Shown here: piece by piece, positions 7,961 to 15,793 of the stretch | How the letters are laid out: each line of letters begins with the position of its first letter | Position numbering within the stretch: position 1 is the stretch's first letter | Assembly: GCA_022013685.1 (NCBI GenBank) | Contig: JAKLPV010000024.1 | Location: 37,439-101,438 of the forward strand | Direction: 5' to 3' | DNA: 64,000 nucleotides | Source: Anaerolineae bacterium | GTDB taxonomy: Bacteria > Chloroflexota > Anaerolineae > Anaerolineales > Villigracilaceae | Made by a program: the position numbers and the translations under genes | The notes under the pieces: model-generated | Databases searched by the model: none | What the model was told of the DNA's origin: nothing | What the model saw: the letters and a program-made list of their open reading frames with translations, nothing else

Positions 7961-9772
7961 ATGACAACAACACCCATTCCCGAAAAAATTCCCACCCTGC
8001 CTGCCTGGCGCGTCATCTGGGACATGCTGCGCTTTCGTCCCTGGCTGTGGTTCATCGACCTGGTCTCAGTGGCGCTGATCCGCTTTTGCTGGCAGCTCGC
8101 CCCGGCGCTGATCATCAAGGCCTTCTTCGACATGCTGATCGGCGCCGCCCAATTGACCTTTGGCATCTGGGCGATTGCCGCCTTCCTGATTGCCACCTGG
8201 CTCGGGCGTGTCCTTGCCAGCTACGGCTTTTACTATGCCGATGTGCCCATTTTCGCTGAGATGAACTTCCTGCTGCGAAAAAACCTGCTTCGTCACATCC
8301 TGCGCCGCCCCGGGGCTTCGCCCCTGCCCGATTCTGCGGGCGAGGCTGTCAGTCGTTTTCGCAACGATGTAAATGAAATTCCGCTTTTCGTCATCTGGAT
8401 CAATGACATCATCGTTGGCATTGGCATCATCCTGGTCGCCATCATCCTGATGGTGCGAATCAGCCTGCCCATTACCCTGATGGCGCTTGTCCCGCTGCTC
8501 GTGGTCGGCGTGATTGCCAATGCCGCCATGCAGCGCATCGAACAGTATCGCCGCGCCAGCCGCCAGGCGACCGGCAAAGTGACCGGTTTCATCGGCGAAT
8601 TCTTCGGCGCAGTCCAGGCGGTCAAGGTCGCGAATGCTGAAAAACATGTTATCGGCCATTTTTACCAGCTTAACGACGAGCGCCGCCGCCTGACCTTGAA
8701 AGAACGACTGTTCAATGAAGTACTCGATTCTCTTTACCGCAATACATCCACACTCGGCACCGGCATCATCTTGATCCTGGCCGGTCAATCGATGCGCAGC
8801 GGAAATTTCACCCTGGGCGACTTTTCGCTCTTCGTCTACCTGCTGCAAAGCATGGGCGACCTGACCACTTTTGCCGGGATGGTTTCGGCGCGCTACAAGC
8901 AGCTGGATGTTTCCGTCCAGCGCATGTACCGCTTGATGGAGGGCGCCCCGCTCGAAGCGCTGGTCGAGCACAGCCCGGTCAATTTGGATGGGCCGCTGCC
9001 CGAAGTGATCTACCCCGCCCGAAGCGAATCTGATCCTCTCGAGACGCTGGAGGCCGATAACCTGGCCTATCACTTCCCTGGAACCGCAAACGGCATCGAG
9101 GGAGTTAACCTGAAACTCAAACGCGGCACGCTGACGGTGGTCACCGGGCGCGTCGGTTCGGGAAAAACGACCCTGCTGCGCACCCTGCTCGGGCTGCTGC
9201 CGCACCAGGCTGGAGAGATTCGCTGGAACGGAACCCCGGTTCAGGTCCCGGGCGATTTTTTCATCCCCCCGCGCAGCGCCTACACCGGGCAGATTCCGCG
9301 TCTGTTCAGTAACAGCCTGCGTAACAACATCCTGCTCGGCCTGGACAAAAACGACGAGGAGGTGCTGGCTGCCACCCGCCTGGCCGTGATGGAACGCGAC
9401 CTGCAAGAACTGGAAGCCCATCTCGATACACTGGTTGGCGCGCGCGGCGTCAAGCTCTCCGGCGGACAGGGCCAGCGCGCTGCTGCGGCGCGCATGTTCG
9501 TGCGCCAGCCTGAACTGTTGGTTTTCGATGATCTCTCGAGTGCGCTGGATATAGAAACCGAGGGCAAACTTTGGGAACGACTCTTCGCCGACGAAGGCCG
9601 CACCTGTCTGGTTGTTTCGCACCGCCGCCCGGTTCTGCGCCGCGCCGACCACATCCTGGTGATGAAAGATGGCCGCATTGCAGCAGAAGGTACTCTCGAC
9701 GAACTGCTCGCCTCCAGCCAGGAAATGCGCGAAATCTGGCAGCAAGAGGAAAACAGAGCACCGAACGCTTAA
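7961..9772 (+). CDS. ABC exporter half-transporter, subunit 2 (degenerate Walker B)
   Basis: Partner of the preceding gene, 603 aa, with transmembrane domain residues 1-320 and an ATPase domain from about 360. Walker [14 protein letters not shown] is near 396, the canonical signature LSGGQGQ near 499, Walker [10 protein letters not shown] near 521 and VVSHRR near 552. The residue after the Walker B Asp is Asp, not the catalytic Glu, so this subunit should contribute the non-hydrolysing site. This asymmetry is a hallmark of heterodimeric exporters such as BmrC/BmrD. A 40-residue insert (about 335-375) separates the two domains. Start codon follows the previous stop by 2 nt; no independent promoter is visible. 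Confidence 0.88.
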   Translation: MTTTPIPEKIPTLPAWRVIWDMLRFRPWLWFIDLVSVALIRFCWQLAPALIIKAFFDMLIGAAQLTFGIWAIAAFLIATWLGRVLASYGFYYADVPIFAEMNFLLRKNLLRHILRRPGASPLPDSAGEAVSRFRNDVNEIPLFVIWINDIIVGIGIILVAIILMVRISLPITLMALVPLLVVGVIANAAMQRIEQYRRASRQATGKVTGFIGEFFGAVQAVKVANAEKHVIGHFYQLNDERRRLTLKERLFNEVLDSLYRNTSTLGTGIILILAGQSMRSGNFTLGDFSLFVYLLQSMGDLTTFAGMVSARYKQLDVSVQRMYRLMEGAPLEALVEHSPVNLDGPLPEVIYPARSESDPLETLEADNLAYHFPGTANGIEGVNLKLKRGTLTVVTGRVGSGKTTLLRTLLGLLPHQAGEIRWNGTPVQVPGDFFIPPRSAYTGQIPRLFSNSLRNNILLGLDKNDEEVLAATRLAVMERDLQELEAHLDTLVGARGVKLSGGQGQRAAAARMFVRQPELLVFDDLSSALDIETEGKLWERLFADEGRTCLVVSHRRPVLRRADHILVMKDGRIAAEGTLDELLASSQEMREIWQQEENRAPNA

Positions 9773-9813
9773 TAATCTCTACGCGAATAATACTTCTCAA
9801 AGCTCAAACGATG

Positions 9814-9894
9814 TTTGTCATTTCGACGAGTGCTAGCGAGGAGAAATCTGCATCCTGACGGGCAAGATTTCTCGCTGCCGCTCGAAATGACAAA
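9814..9894. repeat. Palindromic intergenic repeat, TTGTCATTTCGA family, copy 1
   Basis: Begins TTTGTCATTTCGA and ends TCGAAATGACAAA, a 13-nt terminal inverted repeat over 81 bp, with inner complementary AGAAATCT and AGATTTCT. A second copy is at 14002-14097. It fills the gap between the ABC exporter and the sigma factor gene. Confidence 0.75.
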
Positions 9895-9994
9895 ATAAGC
9901 AGGACACAACGTTTTAAGAGATGCAGCCTAATCACATGACGAATACCAAAATTTTGCAACATTTATTCATCCAGAACTGTATTATCCTTTAGGC

Positions 9995-10540
9995 ATGATT
10001 GAATCTCCTGACCGCGACTTAATTCTGCGCGCCCGTCGCGGTGAGACCGAGGCGTTTGGCGAACTTGTCCGCCAAACGCAGGCGGCCGTGTTCAATGTCT
10101 GTTATCGTTTGCTCGGCGAGCGCCGCGAGGCCGAAGACCTGACCCAGGAAACCTTCATCCGCGCCTGGGAGCGCCTGCATACCTTTGACGCCGACCGGCC
10201 TTTTTTACCCTGGATAAGACGCGTGGCAGCCAATCTGTGTCTGAATCATCTCGCCGCGCGCGCGCCAGACTCCCCCGAGCTGGATGAGGAGCGCGACAAA
10301 GCGGACTCCACCTCCGGGCCTCTGCAGCTCGTCGAGCAGCGTCAGCAGTCCGAAAAAATTCGCGCCGCGCTGATTACTCTCCCGCCCCGTTACCGCGTCG
10401 CCATTGAATTGCGTCACTTTCAAGACCTGAGTTACGATGAAATCGCCCAGACCCTCAACCAGCCACTTTCCGACGTGAAAAGCGACCTGTTCCGCGCCCG
10501 CAAACTGCTGGCAGAAAAGTTGAAAGAGCATCTTGCATAA
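9995..10540 (+). CDS. ECF-type RNA polymerase sigma factor
   Basis: Alternative sigma factor of 181 aa. Region 2 runs from about residue 18 (FGELVRQTQAAVFNVCYRLLG, AEDLTQETFIRAWERL, then RPFLPWIRRVAANLCLNHL). Region 4 from about 125 has LPPRYRVAIELRHFQDLSYDEIAQTL and a helix-turn-helix. The zinc-finger gene downstream is its likely anti-sigma factor. No Shine-Dalgarno is seen; TATTAT at 9980-9985 lies 9 nt before the ATG, suggesting a nearly leaderless transcript. The last two codons and the TAA stop lie within the left end of a repeat element (10531-10685), so the repeat appears to supply the C-terminus. Regulon unknown. Confidence 0.9.
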   Translation: MIESPDRDLILRARRGETEAFGELVRQTQAAVFNVCYRLLGERREAEDLTQETFIRAWERLHTFDADRPFLPWIRRVAANLCLNHLAARAPDSPELDEERDKADSTSGPLQLVEQRQQSEKIRAALITLPPRYRVAIELRHFQDLSYDEIAQTLNQPLSDVKSDLFRARKLLAEKLKEHLA

Positions 10541-10685
10541 GTGCTACAACAAGTCCTGAGCGGAGCGTCCTTCGACTGCGGGCTGCGCAAAATACGCTTC
10601 GCCCTCCGCTCAGGACAGCAACAACTTAAGCAAGGAAGCGCAGTCGAAGGACAGTTACAAGTAAAATACAGCTTTTGCAAGAAGT
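10531..10685. repeat. MITE-like palindromic element, copy 1
   Basis: About 155 bp, roughly 90% identical by eye to 11789-11950 in the same orientation. Both start TCTTGCATAAGTGCT and end TTTTGCAAGAAGT, giving an imperfect terminal inverted repeat. Inside, TCCTGAGCGGAG pairs with CTCCGCTCAGGA, and GTCCTTCGACTGCG pairs with CGCAGTCGAAGGAC. There is no coding capacity. It overlaps the 3' end of the sigma factor gene. Confidence 0.8.
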
Positions 10686-10758
10686 TTAAAGAAAACTAAA
10701 AGACGATCCGCACTCCAAACTCTCCGGACTTTGAAATTAACCCAAACGAGAAATTACC

Positions 10759-11298
10759 ATGCAGCATCTTTCTGACGAAACCCTGAACGAAATCCTCGAT
10801 CACGCTCTCGCGCCCAGCCAGCGCGCCGGGGTCGAGTCGCACCTGGCGGCCTGCCCCGAATGCGCCGCCCGTCTCGATGAATTACGCGCCCTGTTCGCCG
10901 AACTCGACTCCCTGCCCGACCTGGCCTTGAATGTGGATTTTGCCCCGGCAATCCTCGCCCGCGTCAGGCAAAACGCGCCCATTCCGCGCCCTGTCCGCTG
11001 GCTGACGCTTGCCCAGTCGATTGGCGCAATCATCGCTGGCATCCTGGCCTGGCCGCTGGTCGAGACCATCCTCCAGCCTTTGAAGTTGCCCTCGCTCGCC
11101 GAAGTCTTGGCTGGAGCGGCTTCTTTCTGGCTCCAGGTTACTGCCGATTTGCGCCTGCCAGATCTCACGTTTCAAACCCCCACTCTTGGCCTCGACCTGA
11201 CCTCCACCAGCGTGACGATTGCCATCGTCAGCGTATCGGTGCTCTGGCTGGCCGCCAATGGTTTGCTGCTCATCCCTCGCTCCCGGAGAACCTCATGA
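10759..11298 (+). CDS. Zinc-finger anti-sigma factor (zf-HC2 type)
   Basis: 179-aa membrane protein likely to hold the upstream ECF sigma factor inactive. The N-terminal cytoplasmic part has the H-x3-C-x2-C motif (ESHLAACPEC, about residues 27-36) typical of zinc-containing anti-sigma domains. Hydrophobic segments lie at about 80-98 and 150-172. The stop overlaps the next gene's ATG by 4 nt. A MITE-like repeat separates it from the sigma gene, so co-transcription would have to pass through that folded RNA. The signal sensed is unknown. Confidence 0.82.
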   Translation: MQHLSDETLNEILDHALAPSQRAGVESHLAACPECAARLDELRALFAELDSLPDLALNVDFAPAILARVRQNAPIPRPVRWLTLAQSIGAIIAGILAWPLVETILQPLKLPSLAEVLAGAASFWLQVTADLRLPDLTFQTPTLGLDLTSTSVTIAIVSVSVLWLAANGLLLIPRSRRTS

Positions 11299-11786
11299 AT
11301 GAAATCCTGACCATCAGCCTGGCTATCATCGTCCTGACCCTCAACCTGCTCCCGTTTTTTATCGTCTTTGCTGCGCTCTTCCCGGCCCGCACGGCAAAAA
11401 CGATCGAGGTTGCCGCCCGCCTGCCGGGTCGTTCGTTTGTGATCGGCATGGTCAACTTCATCTTCTTTTTGGTACTTGCCCTGGCCTTGTTTTCCATTGC
11501 CGAGCGGGTTGATGGCCTGTTGAAGGTTATCCTGATGCTGCCGGCTTTGGCCATCGCTGTGATCTTGTCCATCATGCTCAGCTTTGGGCTGGGCAGCATG
11601 GCTGCTCTGGTTGGCGAACGCGTCGCTCCAACTCAACCCACCTGGCTGCGGACGCTGTGGGGCACGCTCCTGCTCGGCCTGGGCAGTTCTGTTCCACTCC
11701 TGGGCTGGTTCCTACTCCTGCCCTACGCCGCCTGGGTCGGGATGGGCGCCTTCATCATCGGCTTTTTTCAAAGAACGAATAGTTAA
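11295..11786 (+). CDS. Small integral membrane protein, paralogue of the 12190 gene
   Basis: 163 aa with about four hydrophobic segments and no recognised domain. It overlaps the anti-sigma gene by 4 nt (ATGA), so it belongs to the sigma/anti-sigma operon and may take part in its signalling. It resembles the gene at 12190-12711: both have a proline-rich first helix followed by ALFPAR/LLFPAS, and a PLLGW-x-L-x-x-P motif near the C-terminus. Function unknown. Confidence 0.65.
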   Translation: MNEILTISLAIIVLTLNLLPFFIVFAALFPARTAKTIEVAARLPGRSFVIGMVNFIFFLVLALALFSIAERVDGLLKVILMLPALAIAVILSIMLSFGLGSMAALVGERVAPTQPTWLRTLWGTLLLGLGSSVPLLGWFLLLPYAAWVGMGAFIIGFFQRTNS

Positions 11787-11788
11787 TT

Positions 11789-11950
11789 AGACCTCTTGCA
11801 TAAGTGCTATAACAAGTCCTGAGCGGAGCGTCCTTCGACTACGGGCTGCGAAAAATACGCTTTGCCCTCCGCTCAGGACAGCGATAACTTAAGCAAGGAA
11901 GCGCAGTCGAAGGACAGTTACAAATAAAAAGCGACTTTTGCAAGAAGTCT
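11789..11950. repeat. MITE-like palindromic element, copy 2 (more complete)
   Basis: 162 bp. Termini AGACCTCTTGCATAAGT and, reading inward from the right, AGACTTCTTGCAAAAGT form a terminal inverted repeat with two mismatches. The interior matches copy 1 at 10531-10685, including both inner palindromes. It lies directly after the 11295 gene's stop. No transposase is nearby, as expected for a non-autonomous element. Confidence 0.8.
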
Positions 11951-12037
11951 ATTCATTCCTTTGCACGAATTTTCCAAGACGCACAGCGGATGTGCGTCTT
12001 TTTTATTTTCTCCACGGCTTCCCAAAATAACGGGTTT

Positions 12038-12082
12038 TCCTTTGTGTTACTTTGTGTCCTTTGTGGTAAAGCTCTTGAATTT
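12038..12082. repeat. CCTTTGTG-type intergenic repeat
   Basis: Short run of TTCCTTTGTGTTACTTTGTG and TCCTTTGTGG units. Related CACAAAGG/CCTTTGTG units occur at 12711-12778, 13955-13970 and 15670-15730, always between genes in this part of the window. Confidence 0.5.
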
Positions 12083-12135
12083 GCAACATTTCCCAAAATT
12101 CCCTGTATTCCTTAACATAAACCACCCCCCTCAAT

Positions 12136-12168
12136 CCCCCCATTTTGCGCGACCGGCAAAATAGGGGG
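12136..12168. repeat. Inverted repeat upstream of the 12190 gene
   Basis: 13-nt arms 12136-12148 and 12156-12168 (one mismatch, CCCCCCATTTTGC type) around a 7-nt loop, 21 nt before the start codon. It may be a REP-like element or an RNA hairpin near the ribosome site. Confidence 0.45.
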
Positions 12169-12189
12169 AAGCAACGAAAGGATTTCCCC

Positions 12190-12711
12190 ATGGCCGACAT
12201 TTCCGCCATCTTTGGTTCCCTGCTCATCTTTGGCATCACCTTCCCCGGCATGCTGACCGCCTGGTGGCTCTTGTTCCCTGCCAGCGTTGAACGCGCCCGA
12301 GCGCGTCTTGATCAGACTCCCTGGCAGTGTTTCTGGTTCGGCGGTTTGCTTACCGCCGCCGCAGTCATCCCGATCGTCATTTTGCTGGTTTTGCCCTTCG
12401 GCCCGGCCCAATTCCTGGGCTGGACGTTGATCGTGTTGGTGCTGGCCGTCTCCAGCCTCGGTTCAGCGGGAATCGCCGCCAAAATGGGACAACGCCTGGC
12501 CGAGAAATCCGCTCTTAGCCCGGCGGCTGCCTTTCTGCAAGCGGCGATTGCCCTCGAGCTGGCGGTCTTTTTCCCCTTGCTCGGCTGGCTGCTGGTTTTC
12601 CCGCTGACGATCGTCACCGCCCTGGGCGCGACCGGTTTCGCCCTGCTGCGCTGGGTACCGAAAGCAGCTACCCATCTGACGGCTGAATCTGCTCCTGTTC
12701 AAACTTCTTAA
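12190..12711 (+). CDS. Small integral membrane protein, paralogue of the 11295 gene
   Basis: 173 aa with about four transmembrane segments. I use ATG 12190 because AAAGGA lies about 10 nt upstream and the reading before it crosses the hairpin at 12136-12168. Shared features with the 11295 gene product are the LLFPA segment after helix 1 and PLLGWLLVFP near the C-terminus. The two copies flank MITE-like element copy 2. Function is unknown; the location suggests a link with the ECF sigma system. Confidence 0.6.
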   Translation: MADISAIFGSLLIFGITFPGMLTAWWLLFPASVERARARLDQTPWQCFWFGGLLTAAAVIPIVILLVLPFGPAQFLGWTLIVLVLAVSSLGSAGIAAKMGQRLAEKSALSPAAAFLQAAIALELAVFFPLLGWLLVFPLTIVTALGATGFALLRWVPKAATHLTAESAPVQTS

Positions 12712-12778
12712 ACACAAAGGGCACGAAGTACACAAAGTTTTTACAAACTTTTGTATTCCTTTGTGACCTTTGTGTCCG
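12711..12778. repeat. Imperfect inverted repeat of CACAAAGG units
   Basis: AACACAAAGG and CACAAAG units on the left face CCTTTGTGACCTTTGTGT on the right, so the RNA could fold into a long imperfect hairpin directly after the stop of the 12190 gene. No clear T-run follows, so a termination role is uncertain. Confidence 0.4.
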
Positions 12779-12822
12779 CTTGCCCCGTGTTCTTGGCGGG
12801 GTCGTGTTTAAAGGTTTTTTGA

Positions 12823-13956
12823 ATGAACCCACCCAAAAGTACACGCTATCTGCTCAGCATTGCCGTTCTTTTTATCGCATCTCTCGCCTGCGGACAGAGC
12901 GCCTCGCCCTTCCCCGACCCGCCCTACACCCCCGAGGCCTCGGTCTTCGAGAGCGGACGCACCGCCTACGGCTTCTTCCCGACCCCGCCCAAAGTCTCGC
13001 TGGAGAGTGTCTTTGCGCACTACAAGTCCATGGGCCAGCACGCGGACGTTTCCCTGGTGCAAGAGACCATCCCCTGGACTGAATTCGTCAACGGTATCGA
13101 TGTCGAGTCGCAGAAAATCACCGATATGCAGAACGCCCGGGCCCTGACTCTGGCCAACAACCTGGATTCGATCTACATTGTCGACCCGCTCAACGGACTG
13201 AACCGGCGCGAGTTTGCCGGGCTGCCCGAGGGCTGGGAAGCCTCCTTCGCCAACCCGGACGTGCGCGCGGCGTTCAAGAACTACAGCCTGCGCATCCTGC
13301 GCGAGTTCAAGCCGCGCTATTTGGGGTTGGCCTCCGAGATCAATACCTACATGGAAGCCTATCCCGAGGATGCGCAAAATTTCCTCAGCCTGTACCAGGA
13401 AACGTACGCCGCCATCAAGGCCGAAGCACCCGAGACGCAGGTTTTTGTCACCTTCCAGTGGGATCAGGTCAGCGGCCTGGCGATGGCCGCGCCGGGCGCG
13501 GAACGCCACCTCGATTGGGCGCAGATCGAAATCTTTGAGCCGCTGCTCGACCTGTGGGTGATTTCATCCTACCCGTTCATCGCTTTTCGGACCGGGGCCG
13601 AGATTCCCGATGATTATTACAGCCCGCTCCTGGAGCGCACCGACAAACCCCTGGCCGTCGCCGAAGGCGGATTCGTCTCGCGCCCGACCGGCCCGCTTCC
13701 CGGCACGCCGCAGGACCAGGTCGATTATCTGAACGCCATCCAGTCCCAGATCGGTTCACGCCTCGACTTCTGGATCTACCTGCTGTTAAGTGACTTGAAT
13801 GAAGCCTCTTATGCCAAATTCATGCGCCAGCAGGGTATCAAGAAAGACGACATCACCACCCTCGGCTTTTTCGTCAACGTCGGCTTGCAGGAAAAAGACG
13901 GCAAAACGCCCAAACCTGCTCTTGCACTTTGGGATTCCTTTCGAATGAACCCATAA
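12823..13956 (+). CDS. Lipoprotein with glycoside-hydrolase-like TIM barrel
   Basis: 377 aa. The signal sequence ends in a lipobox (SLACG, Cys near residue 23), so it should be a membrane-anchored lipoprotein. The rest looks like a clan-A type glycosidase barrel: a YGFFPTPPK strand near the start, an RYLGLASEINTYM segment near 166-178 with a candidate acid/base Glu, and PLAVAEGGFVS near 275-285 with a candidate nucleophile Glu. This spacing (about 108 residues) suits strands 4 and 7. The substrate cannot be read; arabinogalactan-type hydrolases are the nearest idea. It may be a non-enzymatic relative. Confidence 0.55.
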   Translation: MNPPKSTRYLLSIAVLFIASLACGQSASPFPDPPYTPEASVFESGRTAYGFFPTPPKVSLESVFAHYKSMGQHADVSLVQETIPWTEFVNGIDVESQKITDMQNARALTLANNLDSIYIVDPLNGLNRREFAGLPEGWEASFANPDVRAAFKNYSLRILREFKPRYLGLASEINTYMEAYPEDAQNFLSLYQETYAAIKAEAPETQVFVTFQWDQVSGLAMAAPGAERHLDWAQIEIFEPLLDLWVISSYPFIAFRTGAEIPDDYYSPLLERTDKPLAVAEGGFVSRPTGPLPGTPQDQVDYLNAIQSQIGSRLDFWIYLLLSDLNEASYAKFMRQQGIKKDDITTLGFFVNVGLQEKDGKTPKPALALWDSFRMNP

Positions 13957-14001
13957 ACACAAAGGACACAACGGCGCACAACAGTAATTTGTTACTTGTG
14001 C

Positions 14002-14097
14002 TTGTCATTTCGAGCCGCGTAGCGGGGAGAAATCTTGCGCACAACGGAAAAGATTTCTACCCTACGGGCACGATGTCGCTGCCGCTCGAAATGACAA
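14002..14097. repeat. Palindromic intergenic repeat, TTGTCATTTCGA family, copy 2
   Basis: Begins TTGTCATTTCGA and ends CTCGAAATGACAA; inner AGAAATCTT and AAGATTTCT units match copy 1 (9814-9894). It is followed at about 14128-14160 by A/T-rich CAATTAC-type units before the DUF1800 gene. Confidence 0.75.
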
Positions 14098-14167
14098 ACT
14101 ATCTCGATAGTTTGTCCGATAGAGAAATCATCAATTATCAATCACCAATTACTAATTACTGATACCC

Positions 14168-15643
14168 ATGCCCCTCTCCCGCCGTGACTTCCTCAAACTG
14201 ACCGGTCTGGTTGCTTCCAGCGCAGCCCTGGCCTCCTGCCGTCCGCTCTACGAGCTGGCCGCAGGAGACCCGCCGCTCGGCGACTGGCCGCCCCTCCGCC
14301 CCGCCGACTTCCGTGCCCTGAACCGGCTGACCTTCGGCGCGCGGCCCTCCGAACGCGCCAGGGTGGCCGAGATCGGCATCCAGGCCTGGGTCGAGGAGCA
14401 GCTCGCGCCTGAGGCCATCGACGATTTTGCCTGCAGCCTGCGCCTGCGCAACCTCGAGACGCTCGCTATGAGCGGCCAGCAGCTTTTCGATCTTTCGAAT
14501 AAACTTTTCGACGATTTCGACCTCGAAACTGTCCCCAACCAGCTGCGCCAGGGCACGCTCCTGCGCCAGGTTTACAGCAAACGCCAACTCTACGAGGTGC
14601 TGGTCGAGTTCTGGAACGATCATTTCAGCATCGCCACCGACAAGGGCGAATGCTACTACCTGAAAACTGTCGACGACCGCGAGGTGGCCCGCGCCCATGC
14701 CCTCGGCTCTTTCCGTGATCTGCTGTGGGCCTCGGCCCATTCGCCGGCCATGCTGATCTATCTCGACAACCAGGCCAATCACAAGGGCGCGCCCAACGAA
14801 AACTACGCCCGCGAACTGCTCGAATTGCACAGCCTGAGCGTGCGCGGCGGCTACAACCAGGCCGACGTGATGGAGCTGGCGCGCTGCCTGACCGGCTGGG
14901 GCGTCAAGGAGCATTTCTGGCGGGGAGCGTTCAGCTTCGATAACGAGAAGCATGATCCGGGTGAGAAGGTCGTGCTCGGGGTGCGCATCCTGGCCGGTGG
15001 GCAGGATGAAGCCGAAAGCGTCCTCGAGCGCCTGTCGAAGCATTCATCCAGCGCCCAATTCATCGTCGAAAAACTCGCCCGGCGCTTTATCTCGGATGAC
15101 CCGCCCGCGCAACTCATCCAAAAAGCGGTTTCTGTTTTTAATGACTCGATCGGGGACATTCGCGCCACGTTGAGAGTGATTCTGCTCGACGGCCTGCCCC
15201 TGGCGCGGGAGAAATACAGGCGCCCCGTCAATTTTGTCGCCGCTTCGTTGAGAATGCTCAACGCCGAAAGCGACTGCGGCCCCGCCGTGCAGGAGTATCT
15301 GATGCGCATGGGCCAGGTGCCGTTCAACTGGCCGACCCCTGACGGCTACCCCGACCGCGCCGGGGCCTGGCAGGGCAACCTGATGCCGCGCTGGCAGTTT
15401 GCCTTTGCCCTGGCGCGCAACGAACTCGACAAGACCGAAGTCGATCTGCCCGCTTTGCTTGGGGCGTCTGGTGCAGAATCTCCCCTAAACGCTTTATCCA
15501 CGCTCCTGCTCGGTTCCCCGCTGCCAGCCGCCGAAGGCGAGGCCCTGCCCGCCGCCATCCGCGCCGCCGGAGCCAGCGACGATGAACTGCTGCCGATCCT
15601 GGCTGGCGGCCTGCTGGCTTCCCCGGCCTTTCAGTGGCGCTAA
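14168..15643 (+). CDS. DUF1800 family exported protein
   Basis: 491 aa. The N-terminus carries a twin-arginine motif (SRRDFLK) and a hydrophobic stretch ending ALASC, so it is probably exported folded by Tat and lipid-anchored. The remainder matches DUF1800: FRALNRLTFGARP near residue 45, LYEVLVEFWNDHFS, GAPNENYARELLELHSL and a C-terminal MPRWQFAFAL. It precedes a DUF1501 gene, its usual partner; such pairs are widespread in secreting environmental bacteria, but no activity is established. Start is ATG 14168; no convincing Shine-Dalgarno is visible, and the repeat-rich leader ends right before it. Confidence 0.85.
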   Translation: MPLSRRDFLKLTGLVASSAALASCRPLYELAAGDPPLGDWPPLRPADFRALNRLTFGARPSERARVAEIGIQAWVEEQLAPEAIDDFACSLRLRNLETLAMSGQQLFDLSNKLFDDFDLETVPNQLRQGTLLRQVYSKRQLYEVLVEFWNDHFSIATDKGECYYLKTVDDREVARAHALGSFRDLLWASAHSPAMLIYLDNQANHKGAPNENYARELLELHSLSVRGGYNQADVMELARCLTGWGVKEHFWRGAFSFDNEKHDPGEKVVLGVRILAGGQDEAESVLERLSKHSSSAQFIVEKLARRFISDDPPAQLIQKAVSVFNDSIGDIRATLRVILLDGLPLAREKYRRPVNFVAASLRMLNAESDCGPAVQEYLMRMGQVPFNWPTPDGYPDRAGAWQGNLMPRWQFAFALARNELDKTEVDLPALLGASGAESPLNALSTLLLGSPLPAAEGEALPAAIRAAGASDDELLPILAGGLLASPAFQWR

Positions 15644-15793
15644 GTGCATTCACCACGACGGCAACAACGGAACACAAAGGAAACCCCAAAGATTTTCCGT
15701 CGTGTTACTTTGTTGCCGTCGTGGTTAAAGGTTCTGAATTTACAGGTTTCTCCGTGTTACTCCGTAAGATCCGTGTCCAAAAAGGTTTTCATC

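Noticed and set aside
8066..9745. A 559-codon minus-strand open frame opposite the second ABC gene, and a 509-codon plus-strand frame at 54892-56421
   Set aside because: Both mirror the codon positions of well-supported genes on the other strand, have no family features and no ribosome site; high GC makes such shadows common.
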